Shown here: positions 1-11,945 of the stretch, piece by piece | Layout of the letters: each line of letters begins with the position of its first letter | How positions within the stretch are numbered: position 1 is the stretch's first letter | Origin: Parus major | Lineage: Eukaryota; Chordata; Aves; Passeriformes; Paridae | Direction: 5' to 3' | Assembly: GCF_001522545.3 (NCBI RefSeq) | Contig: NC_031774.1 | Span: 54,253,871-54,317,870, forward strand | Length of the DNA: 64,000 nt | The notes under the pieces: generated by a model | Seen by the model: only the letters and a program-made list of their open reading frames with translations | The model's database searches: none | Told to the model about the DNA's origin: nothing | Translations under genes and position numbers: made by a program

Positions 1-849
1 GGAGCCATTTATTCACTGGCAAATAAAACACAGTGGATTAGCGATGAACAAATAACCAAACACTTTATACAAGTCAATTAGCACTTGTTGAGAAGGATGC
101 ACTGTCAGTGTAACACTGCTGCACAGCACTGGAGAGGCTGTGATCACTATCAGGAAGAAAGGGCAGTGTGACACTACCCTAGAAAGTTTTCTATAAAGTC
201 TACCATGAGCAGTCTTGAAACGGTCTCTTAGCAACAGTCAGTGAAATACCTTATCATTTCTTTCAATTAACATGCAGCGAATACACATTTTGTTTTTAAC
301 TTCCAGAAAGTAAATATTGCTTTGAGTTAAAATAACTGATATAAAAACTCAGAAAAAAATGTATATTAACCTAAATTCATAATAACTGGTAAAATTAAGT
401 TGTCCACATACTGATGAAAAAGCATACAGTTCTGAATCTCCCTCATTTTAAATTCCAACTATACAATGCACAATAAGACAGTACAAATAGAAGGAATATT
501 TAAGACAAAATAAAAAGGAAAATACTGTGCTTCTGTACAAGTAGGTCAAGAAGGAACTTCCAATTAAAGCAATTTCTTGCACTATCATTGTAGAGTTGTT
601 TGTAATTTCATCCAAAAGAGGACAATAACCAGCCCAAAAGCAGAATCTAAGACTACCGTGATAATTCATTTCATCTGTAATGGAAATTTCCCTGGTTAGA
701 AATTCTGACTGAAAAGGATGGGCTATCATACAAAGAAACAGAATATAGAACAAAGATTTTATCACCACAGATGCACCAACTTTAAACTGCTAAACCCTTA
801 AAAGCTTGCTTCACTAGAGAGCAAAAGTAAATCTAAAAAAGAGGATTAC
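1..849 (-). other. Start of intron 3 of the NUDT14-like gene
   Basis: AT-rich sequence downstream of exon 3 on the minus strand. I see no further exon, RNA gene or clear repeat. The 106-codon open frame at 448-768 has no NUDT14 similarity and no paired splice sites. Confidence 0.7.
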
Positions 850-914
850 CTGGGCGGAACTGCTTCACCACAACAAAGCACTGCCGAGAAGTATTAAAGA
901 TCAGGATTGACACA
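850..914 (-). CDS. NUDT14: NUDT14-like UDP-glucose pyrophosphatase, coding exon 3 (residues 42-63)
   Basis: A 65-nt exon. Its first base completes the Ser codon of exon 2, 21 codons follow, and it ends with one base of the next codon (phase 1). It encodes VSILIFNTSR...VVVKQFRP. The K-Q-F-R-P motif after a hydrophobic strand is the start of the Nudix core in NUDT14/NUDT5-type enzymes; NUDT14 is expected to continue A-V-Y. The acceptor has a long pyrimidine tract ending TCTTCCTCCTCAG, and the donor is CAG|GTAATC. The next exon, and the Nudix box with its metal-binding glutamates, must lie beyond the left edge; I found no matching exon in 1-849. The three exons total 190 coding bases without a stop, which is the best evidence that the gene is intact so far. 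Confidence 0.92.
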
Positions 915-3403
915 CTGAGGAGGAAGATAAAAAAACCAAAAGATCAATGCTTTATGAAGAATTAATGCAGAACTATTAAACTTACATCTTGTGAATTTAA
1001 TTTCAACTACGTAAATACAAGTAAGATTTATTACTAAAGCTGCAACACAACAAGGTCATTGTCCAAAGTCCATCTAGAGGGATAGATAATAGGTCACGTT
1101 CCCAAAGCCCTTTTTGCTCAAAATTAGGTCCCTTTTGTCTCCTGGCATGCAAAATAAGCACCAACCAATTCCTTCTTCCCAACAGGAACACCACCACCAC
1201 TCTCTCTTCCAGTCTAAGAACACTGGTACTAGAAAGCAAAAAATTCTTACAAATAAAAACATTTTTTTCCCCTTATATCAGTCTCAAATTAGGATAGTCT
1301 AAACTGAAGGCACAGTCTAGTCTCTTTCAGAGCCACTGACTTCTGTATAAGCACAGAGCATCTCCTATCTGCAGCTACTTGCTGAGCTCAGGTTTCAAAA
1401 CAGACACCATCCAAGTACAATTTTGTACTAATTTAAACCAGTAGTTTCAACTGCTACATTCAGTGGTTCTTTGGCTGCTTGCAATACGTGTCATGGGCAC
1501 ACCTGACGGGCTGAGTATTTGGACATGCTCTGGATGATTATGCTCTCTCTATTATCATGATGCTCTCTGCTTGCCTAGTGCACTCTTGGGTTTTACTAGT
1601 TTACGAAAATGCAGACAAAAGTTTTTCTCCTTAGTTGGTAGCTGATTGCCACCTGAAAAAACAAGTGTGTATTTTGCTCATTACCATGGCAGCATTCTCT
1701 CATTTGTTCTGCCTCACTGTATGCAATCGAGACGTTAATTCATTATTCTATGAATTCTACAATAGATTAGACTCACAATGGCAAATTTGCAGGGTTGAGT
1801 CAAACTTTCAACTTTCCTCTTAAAAGAGCTGTATATTTATATTCACTATTTGATTTAATAATGAAGTCTTAAGCTGCCAAAGAAAATGCTATCTGATGAT
1901 TATTAAAAATAATGTTAATGTTTATTATAATAATATATAAAAACCAAAACAGAAGGGAGAAGTCCAGATGTTAGTATTTATATTCATGCTTGCTATTCTC
2001 AAAGACTTGCATATTGATGGCTTCCTGCCCCGGGAGATGCCATTTCCAGGCAATTTTAAAGCAAAGGTTTTAGCCTTCAGAGAGGCCAGAAAAGAACATT
2101 CACTCTGTTTTCTGGCACTAGGGTTCTTTCTGGAATATCTGGGAGTTTGTGTAAATTGCTGGAAGAAATGAAGTTAAACCACAGGCCATAATACTTTTAA
2201 GGTTACTTAAATATTATTCTTTTATTCTTTGATTTTTCTTTCTTTTTATGACTGTTCCTCTCCCCAAAGCAGTACTGTCTGAGGGCAGACACTGCTCTAA
2301 ACAAAAGGGGAAAAGGAATTACTGCTACTGAACCTTTGTTGTTTTGTCCACGGGCACTGCCTGAAACTGGAGAGAGCAGCAGCCTAAAGCTGCTGATGAA
2401 GAGTGGAAGTTTCCTGAAGCAGATGGTTGCCCTTTACCTTTCTTTACATCCACCACCCCAGGCCCAATCTTCCCTTTGGCTTGCCTTCTTCAGCGCGTCT
2501 CATTAAATAACTCATACCAACTCATTAAAAATGGCTCAGCTATTAGACATTATTTTTTCCTAGGAGTCAATCACTTGAGATTTTTATGGAACAGATGGGA
2601 AAATTAAAAACAATCTGTCAGAATTAAGGAACAAGATCAAATTAGCTGGAAAGGAGTAGCAGCAAGTTATTACAATTGTCTGCTTCTCACACCATCTTGA
2701 GATGAGAGGGTACAGAAATGGCACAAATCTGTAGAACTTTCTATTTAATTACTTCTAATTTTCTGAGAGACTGACAAACAATTTTGAACAGAAATTTACA
2801 TTTTTTAACAAACCACAACACATGAGCTCTAATATTTCCTGTCAGAGTTGGAGAGTCATGGAAGAAAAGTTCTGAATGATACCTTCTTAGGAGGGGGGTA
2901 ACATTGGGAATGCCATTTGCTGTTTCTTTGTTCACAAGAAAGAACATAACATGAAATATTTCCAAAGGTCACCAGGTCTGTAACTTCTGAAAACCTGCTG
3001 AAGGCTGCATTCAGGACAGTTATTTGAGTACTATGCAAAGTTAGAGCAAGACAGTTCAACTGAGCTAAGTGGAGGAGCATCACTCCCATTTTCAATGGGT
3101 TTCCATATAAAGACCCAAAATATGGGTTCAGATGATTGGTCTGGCATATAAGGAAAATATTTATCTTCTGCAGTTTTAAACCATCATACAAAGAATTCAC
3201 TAAAAAATTAATTTGAGGTTGCTATTTTTACAGATGATACAGGCTACCAAAAAAACCTACTACAAATCCATTAGTAGGTCCCAAAATCTTTCATACCATG
3301 GGGTATTACAGAGGTATTTGATATATCAAGGCAATTAAATTACCTTCAAAATATTACAGCCAGACCTATTTTAGGGTATTATATACAGTTTTTAAGTGAG
3401 GAG

Positions 3404-3429
3404 TAATAAATAAATAAATAAATAAATAG
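3404..3429 (+). repeat. (TAAA)n microsatellite
   Basis: Six or so consecutive AAAT/TAAA units. Confidence 0.9.
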
Positions 3430-6179
3430 AAGAATAAATGCCCAGCCACATTCCCTACAAGAAGGCAGTAATACTATACAAGAATTTAATCTACAATGGA
3501 AATCAAAGGTTCTAATGTAGCAACAGGCTTGATGTCTAAGAGGATCACAAGACCACTTTTCAATTTTATTTTACAAAAGCAAACAATACCCAGATATAAA
3601 AGCATCACAATGAATCCCAAGCTTCCATCCAGGCCTTAAAACAAGCTATAACACCTTTGCACTAAGGAAACAATGTCTCAGCTTAGACCTGCTAATCTTT
3701 ACACTTTGTGTGGCAGATTACTTTTATCATATTCCAGAGGTGTGGATCTGTGCTGGCTATTCCTCCAGCAGCTGACTTGGAGGGAAATCAGTGGTGTAAA
3801 AGGAGAGGTCAGGAATGCAAACACCACTGACCAGCGAAGGAGATTTGGCTCCTCCACACCACATCTGGCAGTGGCTGCATCAGGGACTACAACCAAACAG
3901 AAAAATAACTTACTAAGAGATGACAGGGTGTATATAGTGTCTTCCAGGGCTGGTGAACACCACAGGTTTACTTAGCCCTCAGCCCAACCTCATCCTCAAC
4001 TTCCCACTGCAGCAGCTCCCACTCACTTTAGACATAAAAATAAATCACTAATTACAGTAGTTTTCCCCAAAGAAAGCATGCATGTAAACAGCTTACTGTG
4101 AATGACATTGTTCTTTCTATAAATATGGGAGCAATTAGAGTAGCTTTAAAATATTTTAAGAAAGATCTGTACCTAAAATATCACATACAAAGAGCATTTA
4201 ACCTGTATTTGAGCTGTTACTATACTCAAGTTTGCAGTTGAAGTGTGTCTTGGCATCTAACATGATGTTTTCTGAAAGAGATTCCAGCTATTGAGCCAAG
4301 GGTCTCATGAAGCATTTAACCATTAAAACTTAAAAAAAAACCTTAAGTAAAATAGGTATTAGGATTCTCTGAAGGATATTTGACTTCCCTAAACTAAGTC
4401 AATGTGCAGAAATCAGACAGCTGACCCAAGGACACCGCAACATAAGAGTGCAGAACCTTAATTCCTCCTCCACCTTTAAGACTTTAATGAAAAGAGAAAA
4501 TACCCACCTGAATACAACCTTTACAGCTGAAAACACCTCTGAGAATAGTTTAGAAAATTACTCCATTGTGTGCCATAGAAAACTACTTCCACATCTTTCC
4601 TTCCCCAACATAGTACAGCTCTGTACTTACTGAAATCACAGTAACTGATGCTTTGTGATATTCCAGCTCAGCAGACATTTAGCTAGAAATGCTACAGCTT
4701 CACACTCTCAAACCTGAGAAAGGAAGGTGGTGTTTCATGGAGCAATGCAAGACACAGCACTTGACCACAGCAGCTCTGAGGTAGGGGACAGATGAAAACT
4801 GACATCCTGTTAAAATGTGCACACACATATATGGACCATGCAAAGCTAATTCTTCTGAAATACATCCCTGCAGTTGAGATCAGCAAATGAACTTTACCAC
4901 TTAAACGTGTACTTCTAGGGCTATAGTTAATCCTCATGCAACTGCTGACACTTACTAATTGCTTTTCATGAGACAACCTTTCAAAATCCTTTAATAAATA
5001 AAGATTGATGCAGTCATTCGTTATTCTTAGATGTGGCCTTAATGCTGACTTTACAAATGTGGATTTGTAAAGTTGTACAAATTAAAAATAATTTTAGCAA
5101 ATCTCCACAGTATAGCAACAGCAAAGACAAGGACAAGACTCCTGTACTTCTGTCAGTGAGCTAAGACCCTCAAGGCTGGAGATGAGAGCGTTTAATGACA
5201 ATCTTCTACTAAAAACTAAAATACTAATATATTAGGTAAATGTTGAGGTAACACAGGCAAAGAAATTGACCTTTCTTAAATCCTTTGTAAGAGCAACTCA
5301 GGAGCTGCGTGTGTCAAGCATGGGTATGTGTATGAGACACACAAATTGTGATCAGAAATGAATAGTGGAAGATAAAACACCTAAAAAGCCCCTGACATTA
5401 ACATTGGAAGCCAGGACTTCTCAGCTATTAATCTCAGCCACTTTCACCTACTTTTAAAGGTTAAAAAGTATCTCAAAATTAGTTTAAAGCCTGTAAGTGC
5501 TGCCTACAAACAACAATCTCAGCTCCATGGGGGGAGACTTTAGGAACTAATGATGTATGATTTCTCAAAAGCCACAACAAACCAACCAAACCAAACTACC
5601 AAAACCCCTCCAATACTATTAATACAGCGCCTGCAGTATTTCAGTTACCATTCTCAAAGAAGACAAAGAAAAAGGAATGGCAGATTCCAAGGAGACACAA
5701 AAACAACATGCAGGAATAAAAGCAAGTAAGTGATTTAATCAGCCCCCTTGACTCTCAACAGATATTTGGTTTTAAAAATCTCTTTGATACAATCAGAAGA
5801 AAATAATCAAATGTAGTGTGCAACCACAGAAGTATTTAGAGATGCATTCATCTCTGTTGGAGAGCATGTGAATATAAAACATACATTTCATATTTTTGCC
5901 CACATAGCTCATAAAGGAGAAAATGTCAAGATTTACAAATCATACTAGATGAAAAGTTAGTAAGAAATAAATAAATAATTTAGAAGTACCATAATTGTTT
6001 TAGCTTTAAAGTATAAATTTGTTTTTCTTCTTGAACTCCTATGAATTTGGCTTTCTTTGGTCATAGAAGGATGACAAATTGATTATTCATAGTTTTCCAT
6101 GTTAAGTCTATCATTCCATCTAGTCTTTTTAATATACTGTGTTTGAGAAATATCCCAGATCACAAATAAAGTAGGTTCA

Positions 6180-6520
6180 TAAAATGCTGAGGGGGTTGAA
6201 TGGACCTTAAAGATCCTCTACTCCCAACTCCCTTTGCCATGGGCATGGACCCTTGCCACCAGTCCAGATTGTTCAAGGTGTCCAACCTGGCTTTAAACAC
6301 TTCCAGGGCTGGGGAAACCTGTTCCAGTGGCTCATTACCCTCACAGTAAAAAATTTCTTCCTAATATGTAACCTAAATTTCCCCTCTTTGAATCTGTACC
6401 TACTACTCCTTGTCCTGTCACTACAGCTCCTGATGGAAAATCTCCCTCTGGCTTCTCTGTGGGCCCCCTTCAAATCCTGCAAGGGGCTGTGAGGTCTCCA
6501 CACAACCACATTCACGTTTG
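6180..6520 (-). mobile_element. CR1 LINE 3' fragment
   Basis: The plus strand reads the reverse complement of an avian CR1 3' end. It shows TTGAATGGACCTTAAAGATC, then CAACCTGGCTTTAAACACTT, CCAGGGCTGGGG, and TCACAGTAAAAAATTTCTTC, in the usual CR1 order. It is 5' truncated and moderately diverged. Open frames on both strands here are repeat-derived, not genes. Confidence 0.88.
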
Positions 6521-8786
6521 TGAGCGTGTCCTCTCCTTCTTTGAATCTAAAATGATTGTGCTTTCAATTTGAAAGTGATAATCAAAAACCACCTAAACTT
6601 GTTGGAGAGCCAACACTCAAAAGCAATTCTGTGGGAGAAGTCAACTTTCAGCACAGCCTACTTCATCTTATTTCAACATCATTTTTGATGTCCATAAGAA
6701 AAAATTGTATGTAGCTCCTGTGCCACTTCTGTATTCAAATTAACCATCCATTTCACAACTGGACACATCCTGAAAACCTCTAATACGGTGTCTAAAGCAC
6801 TGTCTTCTTCCTTTTATCAGCACAGCACCCAGTACCTTAAGCCAGAGGAAACAGCCCTTCCTTTTCAGAACAGAGATGTAATAAAGCTGTAGCCTTTGAT
6901 TACTCTCCAGTACAATTCCTTTAGTTTCCCAGAGCTTTCACTATAATGCAGATAGTGCTGAGATTAAATGTGTGTGCTTGCACAATCTTTACTGGGTCAT
7001 TTAAGTCTTCCTTCAAAGCATTTTGCATCTTTCAAAGGCCAACATGAATCCAATTGGCTGCTTAAAATGTGGCCTATTTTGTCAAGCTATAAGCTCTTGA
7101 CAAAAACATTCCCCCTTTCATACTAATCACAGATAAAGTGGATTTGGCAATAGATAATTAGAGACATCTAAAAGACTTCTGTATTCTGATGAAATTTGAA
7201 TGCTTTCCCTGACACAACATAAATATTTAATACTAAATAAGCCCAGAATAAAGTGGTGAGCCACGTATGCTTAAGAAAATAAATGTTACTTTGGAGAAAA
7301 TCAAAAGCAAGATTGGTTTCAGTAAACTGAACTGCAGCAGGAAGTTGTTCATGACACCATAAAGCAGGAAGCATATGTTTGGTTAATCATCAGACCAGTG
7401 TAAAAATGAACTAAGAAGCGGTAACAAACCCATATAAATGCACTTTTAAAACACAATTTTTATCTACTTGTAAAGTAGAAATTTGTATTGCCAGCCAGAG
7501 AATATGATTAGGACAACTTCATTGGAATAAACAATTCTCTCAGTAACTTATTTTCATACAAACAAACAAAAAACAAATAAAAAGAAAATTCAACTGCAAA
7601 ATAAATGAGACATCAAAGTATGCTGCTCTCAATAACATTCCTCAAGTGTCATATCTTGGCCAGTATCCCAGGATACCCTTAGAAATGACACATTACATCT
7701 CAATGGGATTCTTTCAACAAATTATTTTCATAAATAAATTCAGGTTTTATGCTAACTTATTTGATTAAATACAGCTTTATTGGAATTATGTGCAACAGAT
7801 GTCAGAGCCTGATGGGCTTTTCTTCCAATTCCTAATTATCTGTGAAACTTCCATTTATAAATGCTATCACATAGTAAGACCAATAAATAATCCACCTAAA
7901 AAGCCTAAGTATGGCTCAAATCCATTCTGAAATGGCAAAAGTGAAAGATTTAAAACACCATCAGGTTTCAAGGACAGCTCACAAAACAAAAAAGTTCAAG
8001 TGCTCTGCACTGAGGTAAGGGAAACCAGCGACTTTGTTTATTACCTACCAAAATCCAAGTATGATGTGCATAACACAACCTTTCAGTTATACCTTTTGTC
8101 AGGTATAACTGCACAGTCTCAGTACCATCAGTGAGAAACTGGTAGTTGTTCACATTTTCCTCAATTTTCCCATTTCTAGATAAGATTTAAATCATTTCCT
8201 CTTTTCCAAGAGATATTTTCAGCTACAATTCTAAAATACAGGCACTCCAATTACAGAACATTTCCTAGCTTTCTTAAGATTATTTTTACCAATCCCAAAT
8301 GCAGGCCATGATCATGCTACTGTCTCTAGACCAACTACAAACTCTTGGCACTCTTCACACAGAACAGGTTTATTTCAAAATCACCTGAAAGCAGAGGGAA
8401 GACTCTTTCTGATTTCAGTCATTGTAAGAGAATAAACATATTGATTTATTTTGCATATTATTGGAAACACTAAAAAATTCCCTAGACACTAGTAAATACT
8501 AGAAAAAAATCCCTAAATTTGTAAAAAAACCAAGATGCTTCTAATCTGGATACCAGAAGCCTGTATTCAGAAATTTATGACCAACCAGCCAAAATTCTTG
8601 TGTACCTGCTTAGTTATAAGAATTTTCATGGATTTGATTCTTAAAATTAGGCAAATATTAAACTTCCCATTGAAGCAATGCCTTCAATAAAGATTTTCTT
8701 GCCATTTTACTCTGTTTCAGTTATACAGCTCTGGGGTGCTTTCATATCACAAGCCTAATAAGATGAAATGAGAATCTGAAAATTTA

Positions 8787-8840
8787 TCATTTCATGTTTC
8801 TCTCTGGTAACTTCAGAGCATCTCATTTCATGTTTCTCTC
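8787..8840 (+). repeat. 18-base direct repeat, two copies
   Basis: TCATTTCATGTTTCTCTC occurs at 8787-8804 and again at 8823-8840, a 36-base period. This is a local duplication in AT-rich intron. Confidence 0.85.
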
Positions 8841-9844
8841 ATTCCTATGCTTTTATTTAGACTGGATCCCAAGATAACAACATAGTAACTCATTTTAAAG
8901 GACAGTAAATATGCCTGCAGAATTCCTGGCACAAAAGCAGAGAATCTGTCAAGTCTTCACTGTAGAAAACCCCAAAAATGAACAACAAAAAACACAGCAT
9001 TAAGTGCATTTTATTTGCAAATATCACATGCAAACAAATAGTGTAATTACTTGGGTTGAAGGAAACTAATAGGCTACTGCATTTTTTCCTTCTAATACCA
9101 GGAAAATTATCATTATCTTAATAACATCCTTGATAGACAGATATCAAGCCTAGACCTGAGTGTTTTCAATGACAGTGATTATAAAACATGCCTTCCCGGA
9201 TTATCTTATTGCTTATTGGTAAAAACAGTTTCTTAGTTTTTAATTTTAAAAAATATTTTCCCCACCATACTTCATTTCTCATTCTGTCATTGATCACTAT
9301 TTTTTTAATAATTAAATGATTCTGGCCTGTTCTGTAATGTTCCTTTACATTTTGTGATAAGTGGTGATTTCTCTCCTCAGTTGTTCTATCCTTTGCATGA
9401 ACATGCCCAGCCTTCATTCCCTTCTCTCAGCTATTATTTCCCTAAACTTTTCATCACTTTTGTTTGTTGAACTACCTCCAGTTGATTTTAAACAGTGCAT
9501 TATCTTCCACACTATCTTTGAAGATAATCAAGAAAATTCCACATCATTGACACCCTGGAGGAGACATTACAAAGACAAACAAGGTTTACAGAACAACAGC
9601 ACATAATTTAAAGTAAAAAGCATATACCACCCAAGACAAACTTTTTTTTTTTTTACCTGTAAGGATGTTAAAAAGCTGTATTTTAAAGCTACTGTGATAA
9701 TTCTTGCACGAAGAAAGCATCTGAGTTAAATTTCATGGTGTCTTATAATACACTAAGACATAAACCAGAAAAATACATACAGGATTAAGTTTCCATAAAG
9801 CCCAAATGATCTGGCATATGAAATAGGAGAAGGAATTTAATCCA

Positions 9845-10367
9845 CTCCTATAATGTGGTCAGGGCACATGACTTCCACCCTGTCTCCATAGCTGCCTGCT
9901 CCAGCCAGCGAGCCAGAATAGCAACCGTGGCTCCTGCAGGCCACTGGCCGGCTCTGGTGACCCATCCCTGGCTGGCTCCCGTGGCCAGAGCCGGGATGCA
10001 GCCGCCTCCTGGTGCAGCTGCTGGGCCACATTCCTCACTGCCCTGGGCAGCCACTCGGCCAGGTAACTGCACAGCACAGCCTGGGCATCTTCCTCCTTCT
10101 GAGTTTGCTCATTTTTAACCTGCCTCGAGAACCCTGCTTCCCCCCAGGTCTGGGACCTGCAGCAAAGAACAAGCCCAAGTGGGGATTGCTTTGGTTTCCT
10201 TCACCCTGGAAACTCACTCCTGATGGAAAACTACACTTTGCAGTTGTCTCTGTAACAGATAAAAGTGTAAAGTTGTTTCCTCTGAGGAAGCAAATTAGAT
10301 TAGGAATTGTTTTGTTTTAAATGTGAGACAGATTAATCTCTTTATCTGAAAAAAAAAAAAAAAAAAA
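9845..10367 (+). other. GC-rich patch ending in a 19-A run; possible retrocopy or intronic CpG element
   Basis: From about 9850 to 10170 the sequence is GC-rich with at least eight CpGs, sharply unlike the surrounding intron. It then becomes AT-rich and ends in 19 uninterrupted As at 10349-10367. Open frames exist on both strands: plus 10012-10320 (102 codons) and minus 10077-9859 (72 codons, containing YLAEWLPRAVRNVAQQLHQE). I recognise neither. A 3' A-run suggests an RNA-derived insertion on the plus strand, but I see no convincing target-site duplication. It might instead be an old LTR or an alternative promoter. Confidence 0.35.
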
Positions 10368-11707
10368 GGCAAATCTTATAAAGCAGGAATATAAGAATAA
10401 ACTTGCAGTTTTATTAATTAAGAATTTTTTAAGTCAGGAACTGCTGCTGAGTCACTATGACATGTTTTTGAAGGGGTACAGTGCACAGGTAGAGTTTCAA
10501 GTCTTTTAGTCCAAATGCCTTTTATTCTTCACATGGTATTTTCAAAGCTGAGAGGAACTCACATAACTATTTTGCACACAATTCAGTCTCCTCAAATTTG
10601 TTCTCTTTTAAATGCAATGAACTTTACAGTGAATTTTTCATACTTTCAAATAGAGAGGTAGACATAATTTTGTTTTGTCAACTAGGAAAAGGTACAGTTG
10701 TGTCCCTGTTCTCAAGAGTTATTACTCAAAGCACAGAAGGGAGCACATGACTGTACACTGACCTTCATCTGTTCCCAAATTATGCCTTTTAAAAGCCTTG
10801 AATCTGTTTAAGGGGAGCTGCTGAAACCTGAAACGAACGTGGTCTATTGCTTTATAAAGTAGATGAATGTAGAACTTAAGTATTACATTTCAGGCTCTGT
10901 ACTAAATATAGCAAAATTAGGATGAGGGAGAATATAACTGTAACCTGAGTCTGGTTTTAGAGAATAATTTTTTGTTACAGGTATTGATGATTACTCTGTT
11001 ACATTTAGAATGTTTCCATTTCTAACAGAAAATCACCACAAATTTGCAGAAGGAAAATGCTCTCCTGATAAAGATTTTTATTTTTAAAAGCTGGGTCCTT
11101 AAAAAAATTAACAGCTCTTCAGCCCTCAAATCACACCCCCACAAATTGCTAACCAGTTCAGACAGACCCAAGTCTAAAAAAAATCTTGAAATACACCTTG
11201 CATCTCAATTTTCATTGCTTGCACTCTGCTTGATTTTCATCAGGATATGTTTAATAATGACCAAACACATCATCTTGAGTATTAAAGGGAAAATTACACT
11301 TAATTAGAAAAGTAAGCAGTGCATAACTGCAGAAAGCATCTTTTGCAGAGTGCCTAATGCAACAGGCCAAAATTATGTAACTTTTACAAGCAACACTTCA
11401 AAAAACTTGTTCAATAATTACAGTGAAGAGGTAATCAAGGATTTTTACTTCATTCATTTTTAGTAAACTTCACTGCTGTTTCTAATGACATAATTAAACC
11501 TTCCAAGGAGCTCTGATAATGTTCATCTGCTTGTTTCAAAGCAAGATTAACTTAAATCTAACTCCACAGGACAAGAACAATAGTCAGCTCATTATTTTCC
11601 AAAAGAAAAATGGCTTAGAAATTGACAGATTTCTTCACAAGTTTGCAAATTTTTGACAGTTTTCAGATGGGAACTGTAATACTCATTACCCATTTAACAT
11701 GCTTGCA

Positions 11708-11945
11708 AAGTCATAGAAACCTTCAGGATGTAAGTGGCTTTTAGAAATCATCTGATCCAATCTCCTGTTAAAAGTCACTCTAAGTTAGGCCTGATTTCAC
11801 AGAGCCTTGTCCAGTCAAGGTTTGGATTTCTCTAAGAATGGAGATTCCTCAGTTTCTCTGGGCAAAGCATTCCAGGACAAAATTATTGTCCATGGGTGTG
11901 TCTGTGTGTCATGGATCTTCCTTCTGTTAGAATTTAAACCTAAAT
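11708..11945 (-). mobile_element. Old CR1 LINE 3' fragment
   Basis: Diverged CR1 3' end in reverse orientation. Landmarks are GTCATAGAAACC, AAATCATCTGATCCAATCTC, CCTTGTCCAGTCAAGGTTTG and AATGGAGATTCCTCAGTTTC followed by TCTGGGCAAAGCATTCCAGG. The spacing fits CR1. The left half has several gaps. Confidence 0.75.

Noticed and set aside
448..768. Possible NUDT14 exon 4 in the 106-codon minus-strand frame
   Set aside because: Has no resemblance to the sequence expected after KQFRP and no suitable acceptor in phase.
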